Assembly: GCA_039028975.1 (NCBI GenBank)
Contig: JBCCHB010000050.1
Coordinates: 35,109 to 99,108 of the forward strand
Length of the DNA stretch: 64,000 nt
Origin: JAHBNG01 sp039028975
GTDB taxonomy: Bacteria; Chloroflexota; Anaerolineae; Caldilineales; Caldilineaceae
Direction of reading: 5' to 3'
Below are positions 27,401 through 35,847 of the stretch, piece by piece (the first letter of the stretch is position 1; every line of letters begins with the position of its first letter). The translations under genes were made by a program, and so were the position numbers. The notes under the pieces are model-generated. The model was not told where the DNA came from. It saw only the letters and a list, made by a program, of their open reading frames with translations, and did not search any database.

Positions 27401-30400
27401 CGGTTGCGGCTTTGCTGGGCGGTGAACCGATCAACGAACTGCCCGGCAACGATCAGAGTGCTCCCCTAGGCAAGACGCCAAATCAAAACGACCGGGCACC
27501 TGACGGTCAATCTAATTTGACTGTAGACTTTGGCTTCTACACCCTGGCATTGGGCGATCGCATCTTCTTAGATCCTGAAAATAATGGGCTGCGCGATTTT
27601 GGCACTGTCACGATTAACGACGTTCCCATACGTCTCTACACTGGCGATGGCATCACGGAAATCCCCATGGGGCCAGACAGCATGTTCGGAACAGCTGATG
27701 ATAATGATGGACCCGTCTTGAGTGCCAATTTGGGAGACTTAGACGGTCAGTATATTCTGAGTGGATTACCTGAAGGCGAGTATGTCGTCTGCATAACTCC
27801 TCCAGCAGATCGACTTACTGCTACGGGTGGCGGTGTTGACCGAGTAACAGGTCCATATGAACCAGCCCCTGATCCCGATGATATGAACGCTGCTGGCAAA
27901 ATTATCAATAATGATGATAATGGCTCTCTGCTCAATACAGGACCCTGCTCTGGGACCATTGCCAGTCAACCTGTCAGCTTAACTCCTGCCGATTCCCGCC
28001 TGCCAAATGCCAGCGACATCAGACGATCTCTTGGCAGCACCTTAAATCGTACCGTGGACTTTGGTCTGATCCCCAGCATTGATCTAACCAAGTACAGTCT
28101 AGGCAATCGAGTTTGGTTTGACATGGGCGATGGTCTTAGCACCAACAACGGCACGCTAGACAATGACGAATCTGGCGCGCCTGGCATGACCGTTCGTCTC
28201 TACTCGGATGACGATGGTGATAATGTGCCTGACACAGCTACTGCAATATTCGCAACCACAACCGATCTGAGCGGATACTACCGTTTTGACAACTTGAATG
28301 CTGGAATTTACATCGTCGAAGTGGTTTCGCCTATTGGCTTTGGTTCCAGCACGGCCGGCGAAGAGCCGGATCCAGATGCAGATGAAGATCTCAATGACAA
28401 TGGCGTCAATGAGTTAGCTACTGTCGTACGCAGCAATAACGTCATCATTGGCAACGTTGACGGCTCAGCTACTGAACCCCAAAGCGAGGCCGATGTGGCA
28501 ACTGACGGTCAAGGCTCACCAGATGGTCGAGGCAACATGACCGTAGACTTTGGCTATATCTTGACCAATCCCCTCAGTTTAGGCAACCAGGTCTTCAATG
28601 ATGCGAACAACAATGGCCTCTTTGACCAGGCTTCTGAGGCAGGCATTGCTGATGTCAAAGTCAATCTCTATCTGGACCTCAATAACGATGGCACAGTAGA
28701 CAGCAACGAACGAGGTGCCGCCCTGGCCATGCAGAATACGGACGCCAACGGGCTCTATCTCTTTACCAATTTAGCCCCCAGCACCTATCTGGTTGAGTTA
28801 GATCCTACCAATTTTGATCCAGGGGGGCCACTAGATGGATTCATCAGCAGCAGCGGCACGCCTGGTTCTTTAAGCGGTCCCTATGAGCCAAGCGCCAATA
28901 CACCACTGAATGACGACAATGACGATGTAGGTACTCAATCGGTCAACTCAGGCACAGGTGGTGTGGTCGTGCGGAGCGGTTCAGTCGATCTGGCGAGTGG
29001 TACACAACCATTGAATGAATCGCCCAACAACGATCCGGATACACTTGACCCAGACTCTAACCTGACCGTAGACTTTGGTGTCTACCAGCCATACGCGCTG
29101 GGTAACCGGGTCTGGTTTGACCAGAATGACAATGGGCTGATCGATCCCAATGAACAGGGCATTGCTGACATTGAAGTGGCCCTCTATACTGTCGCCGTTG
29201 GTCAGATTTCTGCGACGCCCATTGCTACGATGACAACTGACGCGCTGGGCTACTACCGCTTCTCCGACCTGGCTGCGGGTGACTATGTGGTACAGGTCGC
29301 GGTTCCAGATGGTTTGGGGAGTGCTTACTTCTTTGATGAAGATCTAGAAGCTATCAAGATGACGAGCAGCACGAATATCGCTTCCTCCATCGATCCCAAT
29401 GGCGATCTGGATAGCGATGACAACGGCGTCTTCTTGTTGGATACTACCGGCTTTGTCAGTACAGAGGTCTTTACCATTGGTGATGCAGACGGCAACAACA
29501 CCGAACCAGCAGCCGAAACAGACATCAACCCGTCAAACCGACCACGGACATTGGACGAACGGACCAACTTGACCATTGACTTCGGATTTTATGAGCCGGT
29601 AGCCCTAGGCAGTCGCACCTTTGAAGATTGGTCCAATCTCGGTACTCGTTATTCAGGTCAAAGAAATGGCTTTGATGGCGTTACAGTCTATCTTTATCAG
29701 GATGCCAACGCCGACGGGCAGCCAGACGGTCCTGCTCTGGGCGAGCAGGTGACGATCAACTTTGGCGATTACTTCTTCTTCAATTTGCGTCCGGGTACTT
29801 ATATGGTAGAAATTGACCCGCCAGAAGGTTACGTTAGCAGCACGGGGCAGCAAGGCTCGCTGACCGAAGGACCTTTTGAGGGAGAGAACGTCCCCGATCC
29901 TAACAATAATGTGAATAATGATGATAATGGCGTCACCCAACCCGATGGCCGCATCTTTAGTCCGCCGATTACGCTGACTAGCCGTAGCGAAAATACCATC
30001 GGACGCCAGGCCGATCCCAACTCGAACAACACCTTGGATTTTGCCATCTTCCGACCGTTGAGCTTGGGCAACTTGGTTTGGAATGACCTAAACAACAACG
30101 GCCTTTTTGATACCGATGAACCGACCATCGATGGCGTCATCGTCAACCTCTACTGGGACGCCAATGATGACGGTGTACTCAATGGGGCCGAATTGAGTAC
30201 GGTGATTGTCTCGACGACCACAGCCGACGGCGGGCGATATCTCTTTACTGGATTGGGTCGCGGCAACTACATCGTCGGGTTGGATGCGAGCAACTTCCAG
30301 GCTGGTGGTACTTTAGAGAATTTTGCCTCTAGTGTAGCAGCAAGTCAAGGAACCTTTGGCCCTTATGAGCCAGGTCCGGATCCGGATAGCGATAGTGGCC

Positions 30401-31548
30401 CAGGTGGAAACCCCATAGATAACGATGATAATGGAATCGTTGTAGGGACTGGCGGAAGCCGCATGATCCGTAGCGCTCAAGTCTCCCTCTCGGCTGACAC
30501 GGAACCGACCAATGAAGAGATCGACAACGATCCAAATACGCCCGATGCCAATGAGAATCTAACGGTGGACTTTGGTGTCTTTATTCCCTATAGCTTGGGT
30601 AATCGGGTCTGGCATGATAGCAACAACAATGGGCAGATTGATGAGAATGAAGCGGGTGTTGCCAATGTTCAAGTCAGCCTCTACCTCAGCGGCACCAGCG
30701 TAATCACAGGAACTGCTTTGGATACCACCTTTACCGATGTAAATGGATACTATCGTTTTGATAGACTAAGTGCTGGGGACTATGTAGTGGCTGTCATCTC
30801 GGACAACTTTACCGATACGACGACATTTGGTGGTGCCCTAATTGGCTACGGCAGCAGCACACCAGACGAGGCAGATCCCAATAGTGATGTGGACAGTACC
30901 GACAATGGCTTGGGTGGACTGCCAGCGACAGGCCAAGGTGTACTCAGTCAGAATGTGACGCTTGGGCAAGGTCCTTCTGAACCCGCTAGCGAAGCCGATC
31001 TGCCAGCGAATAACCCAAGCCAAGGCACCAATGATCAACATGCCAACATGACAGTAGACTTTGGCTTTATCCAGCCTGCTTCGGTTGGCAACTTCGTCTG
31101 GCTGGATTCGAATACAGATGGCATCCAAGATTCAAACGAGACAGGTGTGTCGGGCGTGCTTGTCAGGCTCTGTCGAATCACAAGTAATGGACAGATCATA
31201 GAGGAAGACATTCTTGACTTTAGCGGCAATGTAGTCTCACTACAAACAACCGATGAGAATGGTCAATACCTCTTCACTAATTTGGTTCCAGGGGAATACG
31301 CCGTCTGTTTTACCCCGCCAGCAGATTTGGGATTAACTGCACCAGATCAACAATCGTTAGATGAGCAGGATTCGGATGTAGCACTTGACACAAGCCGTAC
31401 AGACGTGTTCACACTGGGTTCAGGTGAAGCCAACTTGAGTCTCGATGCAGGGTTGGTCGTGCCAACAGCACTAGATACGGTGGATGAACCGAATTGGTTC
31501 GATGAGACTGAGTATCGTCTCTTTATCCCATTTGTTGGAGGGGAATAG
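24481..31548 (+). CDS. giant SdrD-B-like repeat surface protein
   Basis: 2355 residues. A long signal segment covers residues about 18-48, with a likely cleavage after AHA. Residues about 70-130 form a carboxypeptidase-regulatory-like fold, and about 150-640 look like a beta-propeller with Asp-rich loops. From about 660 to the end there are ten SdrD-B/Cna-B-like repeats. Each opens with a variant of LGNRVWxDxNxNGxxDxxExGI and closes with LTVDFGF(Y). The Asp/Asn-rich loops (DxNxNGxxD) suggest Ca2+ binding that stiffens a stalk. There is no LPxTG sorting signal; the end is EYRLFIPFVGGE, similar to the tail of the upstream giant protein. The role is probably adhesion or cell-surface architecture. 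No enzyme domain recognised. Confidence 0.88.
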   Translation: MYMIIRRLIRWISVQTITRILLHLWLIATLILFPGLLTISGNTAHAAYHHEGTLAPSGAVQETAQGQDTNTISGQALLFNAVGSQNSGVADVDVTAYDAAGAVVGSAITTSADGSYTMEVSGSAPYRVEFSGWPSYLTPGVTSANIDGGATSSLGPRVQFVLNTPANNINFALMDPARYCQANPLMITPCYVNGDPLAGGEAGDSDVLVAFPYNVEGKTPTPMHVSIGEEMGSVWGLVFQRTTNMLYAAAIAKRHTGFGPLGIGGIYQVDMADPNNPTTTSFVDLATIGVGVGSDPRQDGDLPARASEPNADPAAFDAPGKLGLADIEISDDDESLWVISLDDRTLNEIFIGVPATVPTAADVTKHAIPDPGCANGDYRPWGLKLYQGIAYIGVVCSAETSQQASDLHAYILAHNPAGSDANFETILDFPLNYDRGYASSRSDTDRVSALWRPWIDEWSDINDPLPDQGPYEQTIYPQPILSDIDFDDSGAMILGFMDRMGNQTGNLNYSTEPGDTETYEGVSAGDILRACLVNDEYVLEINAECGGIITEGTDGSPGQGPGDGEYYWQDMYRLESDPGEGIHNEIVIGGLTLLPGTGEVVANVFDPLSTYNSGGVIWLDNSDGSRRRSYQVFDRNAGGGSTTFGKAAGLGEIELLCDPAPIELGNRVWYDANDNGIQDPGESGIANVRVRLYRPGFGPDGIAGNDDDNDDLAVAVTGPDGEYYFIDRPNPDPEDRDPLGVVNATVSPILANTSYEIRLDHDGNYETGEVLDGLQLTGQDNPQNSTGGSDLNDSDAEWVTDPVGSDPGDYPVISFQTGRAGESNHTLDFGFVASVSIGNEVWYDTDNDGFVDSNEVGISGVTVELFRDINGNGSLDADEQTAIATQQTNSRGFYLFTTDDNDVLLTPGYYMVGIAPANFAAGGKLQGYHSSAVYMTLAGTLDEAATAAANGDIDNDDNGSTQRTGFYAGGVLSSVAALLGGEPINELPGNDQSAPLGKTPNQNDRAPDGQSNLTVDFGFYTLALGDRIFLDPENNGLRDFGTVTINDVPIRLYTGDGITEIPMGPDSMFGTADDNDGPVLSANLGDLDGQYILSGLPEGEYVVCITPPADRLTATGGGVDRVTGPYEPAPDPDDMNAAGKIINNDDNGSLLNTGPCSGTIASQPVSLTPADSRLPNASDIRRSLGSTLNRTVDFGLIPSIDLTKYSLGNRVWFDMGDGLSTNNGTLDNDESGAPGMTVRLYSDDDGDNVPDTATAIFATTTDLSGYYRFDNLNAGIYIVEVVSPIGFGSSTAGEEPDPDADEDLNDNGVNELATVVRSNNVIIGNVDGSATEPQSEADVATDGQGSPDGRGNMTVDFGYILTNPLSLGNQVFNDANNNGLFDQASEAGIADVKVNLYLDLNNDGTVDSNERGAALAMQNTDANGLYLFTNLAPSTYLVELDPTNFDPGGPLDGFISSSGTPGSLSGPYEPSANTPLNDDNDDVGTQSVNSGTGGVVVRSGSVDLASGTQPLNESPNNDPDTLDPDSNLTVDFGVYQPYALGNRVWFDQNDNGLIDPNEQGIADIEVALYTVAVGQISATPIATMTTDALGYYRFSDLAAGDYVVQVAVPDGLGSAYFFDEDLEAIKMTSSTNIASSIDPNGDLDSDDNGVFLLDTTGFVSTEVFTIGDADGNNTEPAAETDINPSNRPRTLDERTNLTIDFGFYEPVALGSRTFEDWSNLGTRYSGQRNGFDGVTVYLYQDANADGQPDGPALGEQVTINFGDYFFFNLRPGTYMVEIDPPEGYVSSTGQQGSLTEGPFEGENVPDPNNNVNNDDNGVTQPDGRIFSPPITLTSRSENTIGRQADPNSNNTLDFAIFRPLSLGNLVWNDLNNNGLFDTDEPTIDGVIVNLYWDANDDGVLNGAELSTVIVSTTTADGGRYLFTGLGRGNYIVGLDASNFQAGGTLENFASSVAASQGTFGPYEPGPDPDSDSGPGGNPIDNDDNGIVVGTGGSRMIRSAQVSLSADTEPTNEEIDNDPNTPDANENLTVDFGVFIPYSLGNRVWHDSNNNGQIDENEAGVANVQVSLYLSGTSVITGTALDTTFTDVNGYYRFDRLSAGDYVVAVISDNFTDTTTFGGALIGYGSSTPDEADPNSDVDSTDNGLGGLPATGQGVLSQNVTLGQGPSEPASEADLPANNPSQGTNDQHANMTVDFGFIQPASVGNFVWLDSNTDGIQDSNETGVSGVLVRLCRITSNGQIIEEDILDFSGNVVSLQTTDENGQYLFTNLVPGEYAVCFTPPADLGLTAPDQQSLDEQDSDVALDTSRTDVFTLGSGEANLSLDAGLVVPTALDTVDEPNWFDETEYRLFIPFVGGE

Positions 31549-31665
31549 AGATTGCTTAGGAATAAGCATCAAATACGTTGAGCATTGGTGGCTTACATGG
31601 CTCAAGTGGCATCACCAGATGCTCAATTCTCTTCATAAAGTTGTTCTGAAACAACAGAAGCCACA

Positions 31666-31726
31666 GGTGACTGGCACCTAACTCATTGCGCGAGTGAGAG
31701 GCATTGATGAAAAAGTGCCAGTCACC
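31666..31726. repeat. REP-like inverted repeat GGTGACTGGCAC
   Basis: A perfect 12-bp pair, GGTGACTGGCAC (31666-31677) and GTGCCAGTCACC (31715-31726). Its close relative GGTGGCTGTCAC/GTGACAGCCACC is at 57645-57721. Both lie about 30-120 bp after stop codons of secreted-protein genes. The wording resembles REP elements moved by RAYT transposases; no such transposase is in the window. It may also act as a terminator or mRNA stabiliser. The rest of the 31549-31872 gap is unremarkable. Confidence 0.7.
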
Positions 31727-31872
31727 GAATCAACTCTTTATTCTGAATACCTCTAATGCTCATTTATTGCTTGGCTATTTTTAGTAGACTGCGACAGCCT
31801 TGGTTCTTTGACATTGACCCAGTTTGTTGAATTTGATTCTATCACTGGCAGTTGTTGTCTACTGATTTTGCC

Positions 31873-32760
31873 TTATGGCTTGTAAAATTCCTCAGCGACC
31901 TCGATCAAATGCCTCAATGCTGGCGATAACCACTTATCGCGATGCCAGAGCATCTGCGTAGCAAATTCCATGGGTTCCCCACGCCAAGGCAATTCCACCA
32001 GTACACCTCGCGCAATATCTTCGGCTACCACGACCTTAGGCAAGAGCGAAAGGCCAATTCCCGCCTTAACACATTGCTTGATCGCTTCTACGTTTTCGAA
32101 GCCCATGGGGTTCTCCAACGGAATCCCTGCGTCAGAAGCCATCTGCTCAAGCTTGATACGGTAATTGCATGTAGCCTCTGTAAGGACTAAGGATTGACCG
32201 GCCAGATCGGTAATGTCAAAATCAGCTCTATCCGCCAAGGGATGACCAGGGCAGGTGACGAACACCAGTGGTTCGCAGGTTAAGGTTTGGGTAACCAAAT
32301 CCACAGAATTGACTGGTCGATCCAGATCGAATGCGATATCAATAGTCCCAGCACGCAATTGGTCTGATGCCGCCATGGCGATATTGGCATGAATATTGAG
32401 CTGAACCAGCGGATAACACTGGCGATACGTCTGCAGAATTTGAGGCAGCCGATAGATACAGAGTGTGCTAGGCGCATAAATTGTAATAGCCCCCGTAACC
32501 ACCTCTTCACTTCCCAAAACAGAACGAGTCTCTTCTTCCAATACCTGAAATTTATCCGCGTATTCTAGTAACTGATAGCCTGCCGGTGTCAGCATCACTC
32601 GTTTGCCTAGGCGATCAAAGAGGGTAACATCTAGCTCATGTTCCAATGTCTGGATCTGGTTGGAAACGGTAGATTGGGCATAACTCAGTTCATCAGCTGT
32701 ACGAGAAAAGCTAAGTGAGCGAGCCAAATGGCGAAAGGTGGTTAATTGGCGTAGGTCCAT
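31873..32760 (-). CDS. LysR-family transcriptional regulator
   Basis: 295 residues. The N-terminal winged HTH is clear: MDLRQLTTFRHLARSLSFSR, then ADELSYAQSTVSNQIQTLE and LFDRLGKRVMLTPAG. The C-terminal two-lobed effector-binding domain runs from about 90 (GAITIYAPSTLCIYRLP). It is divergent from the DinB-family gene across a gap of about 350 bp that holds an ATCGAT-type palindrome, so self-regulation and control of the divergent gene are plausible. Effector unknown. Confidence 0.93.
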   Translation of the reverse strand: MDLRQLTTFRHLARSLSFSRTADELSYAQSTVSNQIQTLEHELDVTLFDRLGKRVMLTPAGYQLLEYADKFQVLEEETRSVLGSEEVVTGAITIYAPSTLCIYRLPQILQTYRQCYPLVQLNIHANIAMAASDQLRAGTIDIAFDLDRPVNSVDLVTQTLTCEPLVFVTCPGHPLADRADFDITDLAGQSLVLTEATCNYRIKLEQMASDAGIPLENPMGFENVEAIKQCVKAGIGLSLLPKVVVAEDIARGVLVELPWRGEPMEFATQMLWHRDKWLSPALRHLIEVAEEFYKP

Positions 32761-32963
32761 GAAATTCCCTATACACTTGGCTTGTTATAGATGAGAATCG
32801 TGCATTCGACTGGCTTTCGATTCACACCTATAGCCAACTGGCACACAGCAACAAAAGCGTTGCGCAAGAAACGGGTCGATATAGCGATACAGCTGGGTTA
32901 TACTCTAGTCGGGCTATATCAACTTCTTTCAACGCAAATTCACAAGAATGAGAACAAATAGTC

Positions 32964-33014
32964 ATCGATTTAATCGATAGGTTCAATCGGAAACGTTCGC
33001 TTGAACCGATTGTA
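32964..33014. promoter_or_regulatory. candidate LysR operator region
   Basis: Palindrome ATCGATTTAATCGAT (32964-32978) is followed by an inverted pair TTCAATCGG (32982-32990) / CCGATTGTA (33006-33014, one mismatch). Both lie in the divergent gap between the LysR gene and the DinB gene. LysR proteins typically bind such paired dyads. Binding is inferred from position and symmetry only. Confidence 0.4.
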
Positions 33015-33036
33015 TAACGATGTTATGATGGATGCA

Positions 33037-33083
33037 AGATTGCAGGGTAGCAAGTTGCAGGGTGGCAAATTGCAGAGTTGCAA
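33037..33083. repeat. short imperfect repeat upstream of DinB gene
   Basis: TTGCAGGGTAGCAAG, TTGCAGGGTGGCAAA, TTGCAGAGTTGCAAA: three 15-nt units before the start codon. They are reminiscent of the heptamer arrays elsewhere in the window. Confidence 0.6.
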
Positions 33084-33117
33084 AAACGACTATTCAAAAG
33101 AAACAAAGGGAATCCAC

Positions 33118-33597
33118 ATGTACTCTTCTGCAGAACGAAATACAATGATCGAGCGTATTGCCCGCTTTCCCCTTGAGCTTCAAGAGTTAGTTGCTTCACT
33201 TTCGGATGAACAGCTGAATGCCAAAGTTGATCATGATCCATGGACCATCGCTCAAATTGTCCATCATTGTGCCAACTCCCACATGAATAGCTTTGTCCGG
33301 CTGAAGTTGGTCTTGACTGAGGAAAGGCCGCCACTCAAAGGGTATGATCAGGATGCGTGGGCTTTGATGGCAGATGAAAATAGTACACCTATTGACCCAT
33401 CCCTGACAATTCTAAAGGGGCTACACCAACGTTGGGTGACTACTTTTTACCACATCTCAGAAGAAGAGTGGGGTCGGGTTGGCCTTCACTCAGAAGACGG
33501 TGAAATGCGTACCATCGATCTCTTAACCAACTATGTTACCCACTGCGATGAGCATATTGATCAGATCAAGCGGATATTGGCTGCTCTTGAAAATTAA
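33118..33597 (+). CDS. DinB-family (YfiT-like) protein
   Basis: 159 residues from ATG 33118. The four-helix DinB/YfiT fold is suggested by the spaced metal-binding His motifs: WTIAQIVHHCANSHMNS near 40-57 and NYVTHCDEHIDQIKRIL near the C-terminus. Family members are metal-dependent thiol S-transferases or hydrolases. I reject the longer frame to 33001, because its 39 extra codons are made of a short repeat (GCAAGTTGCAGGGTGG-type) and the start at 33118 has AAAGGGA in front. Substrate unknown. Confidence 0.82.
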   Translation: MYSSAERNTMIERIARFPLELQELVASLSDEQLNAKVDHDPWTIAQIVHHCANSHMNSFVRLKLVLTEERPPLKGYDQDAWALMADENSTPIDPSLTILKGLHQRWVTTFYHISEEEWGRVGLHSEDGEMRTIDLLTNYVTHCDEHIDQIKRILAALEN

Positions 33598-33673
33598 GCG
33601 TAAGGTTATATACCAGAGCAACGGACTTGGTTGCTCAAATTCGTACACAATTAAGATAGTGGACTCAAATATC

Positions 33674-34090
33674 ATGAACACATACACAAATTCCCCCATC
33701 AGCCAGTTTGTCCAGAATATTTCTCAAAAGGTTGCCTTGCGGCGTGTGCGGGCCGAGCGCCTCAAGGCCATTGAATCTGCACTGAATCTAGTCCTGAATC
33801 GCCATGTCGATTATGTGGATTGCGGATTTGATCTACACTTCTTTACGAATCGCGCCACGAATCTAATTGAACCTTTCCTTAATGGCGGTCCTATCCCATC
33901 TGCTCAGGCTCTTGCAGAGGAGTGGATCCAGCAATTTTACTTCAGTTCCAAAACTGGCCAGGGTGCTGTAGAGCGCGCCCGCCCTATGATAGATGACTTT
34001 GTCTACGTACTAACAACACAGGTAGGCGATATAGAGTATTTGACTTCCCTGCCTGCTCCGAGTTTTGATTATCAAGGCATCAGTTATTAA
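33674..34090 (+). CDS. uncharacterised 138-residue protein
   Basis: ATG 33674 gives 138 residues, mostly helical, with no signal peptide and no membrane segment. The N-terminus has a basic stretch (RRVRAERLKAIE), and the middle contains VDYVDCGFDLHFFTNRATN. I recognise no family. It follows the DinB gene by 76 bp and precedes a strong hairpin, so it is probably the last gene of that transcript. The longer frame to 33533 overlaps the DinB gene and is not preferred. Confidence 0.6.
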   Translation: MNTYTNSPISQFVQNISQKVALRRVRAERLKAIESALNLVLNRHVDYVDCGFDLHFFTNRATNLIEPFLNGGPIPSAQALAEEWIQQFYFSSKTGQGAVERARPMIDDFVYVLTTQVGDIEYLTSLPAPSFDYQGISY

Positions 34091-34108
34091 TCCTTTGGGT
34101 TCTCTATA

Positions 34109-34148
34109 CTCGGCAAGAGAAAGCAGATCCGTGTTTTCTCTTGCTGAG
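34109..34148 (+). terminator. strong hairpin after hypothetical gene
   Basis: CTCGGCAAGAGAAA (from 34109) pairs with TTTCTCTTGCTGAG (to 34148) with one mismatch over 14 bp and a loop of about 12 nt. No T-run follows, but the position 19 bp after the stop suits a terminator. Confidence 0.6.
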
Positions 34149-34462
34149 TATTGGGAACCCCTGTGTTCAACATAACCGCACGCTCATTTTGTATGTGGCT
34201 CGTCCTGCCAAAGTGCGAGACGAGCTACCGACTTTTCTGCTCTGCACCCTCTCAACTATCCAGCCAAGCATCTCCACAAACCAACTACCTCTCTTACCTC
34301 TATTGCTCAGCCAATCCCTTCCTTGTGGTATAATACTCTTCATCTGTCCCTATTGATTAGGCCGAAATGCGCCAAATTCGCAGCCCATAATCATAATCCA
34401 GCCCTATCTTCGGGATTTGCGTTTGGTTACAGATGCAATGCACTCTCTACTGATATAGGTGG

Positions 34463-34590
34463 CCAGAAAAAGCTTGTCCCCATGAAAATGGGACCTGTCT
34501 TCGTGAAGACGGGGATGTCCTTCTCTTTTCGGAATTATCCAGAGTAAATGGAACAAGCGACAGGTCAAGAATTTTCTGGCAAAGTATAAT
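34463..34590 (+). repeat. CCAGAAAA palindrome family, copy 3
   Basis: Begins CCAGAAAAAGCTTGTCCCC and ends AAGAATTTTCTGG followed by CAAAGTATAAT. Internal hairpins: CCCCATGAAAATGGG and GTCTTCGTGAAGAC. The TATAAT that ends the element is 12 bp before the creatininase start codon, so this copy may carry the gene's promoter. Part of the 34149-34601 gap; the remaining sequence shows no gene. Confidence 0.75.
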
Positions 34591-34601
34591 GAAGGAACAA
34601 A

Positions 34602-35414
34602 ATGAAATATCGTTATGCCGAAATGACGTGGCCAGAGTGTAAGGAAGCTGCCGATCAGGGCCGAGTCGCCGTGGTGCCTGTCGCAACTTACGAAGATCAT
34701 GGCTACCACCTACCCATCGACACAGATGTGGTTCTATGCACGGAGGTCTGTGAACGAGCGGTTGCACGCATTCCCGACGAAGCGGTTCTGATTCCACCGA
34801 TCTCCCATGGCTATAGCCCTCACCACATGGACTTTCCTGGTACCATTACCATTAGCTGGGAGACCTTCATTAAGTATGTAAAGGATGTTTGTTGTAGCTT
34901 GGCTCATCACGGCTTTACCCACATCCTTTGTGTTAACGGACATGGTAGTAACACAGCACCGGTGGAGATGGCCACCCGTCTTACCGTCGTTGAAACCGAA
35001 GGGAAGGTCATGTGTGCGTCAGTGAATCATTGGGGATTGGGACAAGTAAAGGTAGAAGGAAAAACGTTGCGCACCTCTGACTTCGGTGGCACCTCCCATG
35101 CTGGCGAATTTGAGACAGCCCTTTATCTCGCTCTGCGCCCCGAATTAGTCTACATGGATAAAGCGGTAGATGAGCGGACAGCTATGCCAGACAGCTTCCA
35201 AACCGATCTGTTAGCGGGTAAACTCCCCCATGCCTCATCCGCAAACCTCATGCCTTACTGGAGTGCGATGACCGAGAGCGGTGTACGGGGTGACGCCACC
35301 AAGGCTACGATTGAGCAAGGCCAGAAGTTTTTGGAAGCGGGTATACAGGGTTTGATTGAACTCATACGGGAGCTGAAGAGCGTAGATTTGGTGGAACGGC
35401 GGGATCATCATTAA
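34602..35414 (+). CDS. creatininase-family amidohydrolase
   Basis: 270 residues. Metal-site motifs of the creatininase/MftE family are present: EDHGYHLPIDTDVV near 29-42 (E, H, D ligands), VNGHGSNTAPVE near 111-122, and SHAGEFETALYLA near 165-177 (H, E). The family hydrolyses cyclic or linear amide bonds (creatinine, formamidopyrimidines, a mycofactocin precursor). Substrate cannot be told from sequence. It stands alone downstream of a palindromic repeat. RBS GAAGGA lies 5-11 bp before the ATG. Confidence 0.88.
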   Translation: MKYRYAEMTWPECKEAADQGRVAVVPVATYEDHGYHLPIDTDVVLCTEVCERAVARIPDEAVLIPPISHGYSPHHMDFPGTITISWETFIKYVKDVCCSLAHHGFTHILCVNGHGSNTAPVEMATRLTVVETEGKVMCASVNHWGLGQVKVEGKTLRTSDFGGTSHAGEFETALYLALRPELVYMDKAVDERTAMPDSFQTDLLAGKLPHASSANLMPYWSAMTESGVRGDATKATIEQGQKFLEAGIQGLIELIRELKSVDLVERRDHH

Positions 35415-35596
35415 GAGGGTGAATGGTCGGTTGGTCGGTTGGTCCAGCATTATTCTATCTTACATCTTGGCTATTGCGATCCACTATAAATTAGTCCCAC
35501 TGGCTCACCAGAAAAACGATGTTCGATGCCCCACCTATCACAAACCAGAGAAATCTGGTTCGATCCCGGAATCCTCTGAGTTCCGCTGTAGTTGAA

Positions 35597-35801
35597 CATG
35601 CAACAGGCTGCGCCACAGGGGATGAAAATCGAACAAAGATTGCAAAGATTTCGCAGATTCTTCATCTTTCTAATCTTTTCATCTTTGTTACTTACAGAGC
35701 AGACAATCACTCATCCAACTGCACCACGGAAGGATGAAAATCGAACAAAGATTAGAAGATTGCGCAGATTCTTAATTTTTCTAAATCTTTGTTATTTTCG
35801 G
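35597..35801 (+). repeat. AACAAAGATT palindrome family, two tandem units
   Basis: Unit 1 (35597-35697) starts ATGCAACAGGCTGCGCCACA and contains AACAAAGATT ... AATCTTTTCATCTTTGTT, an imperfect hairpin. Unit 2 (about 35721-35801) repeats the ACCACGGA-GGATGAAAATCGAACAAAGATTAG part. Same family as 41964-42175 and 44923-45019. It ends 46 bp before the MBL-fold gene start. Confidence 0.8.
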
Positions 35802-35847
35802 AGCAGTAGTCGGTTGTATCACACGAATCACGAATTACGGAGAAACC

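Noticed and set aside
33001..33117. N-terminal extension of the DinB protein
   Set aside because: The extra codons are a translated short repeat; the ATG at 33118 has a ribosome binding site and fits the family length.
35530..35580. tRNA-like T-arm (GGTTCGATCCCGG) before the AACAAAGATT repeat
   Set aside because: No matching 5' acceptor strand, D-arm or anticodon arm in the preceding 70 bases; only the T-loop-like word is present.
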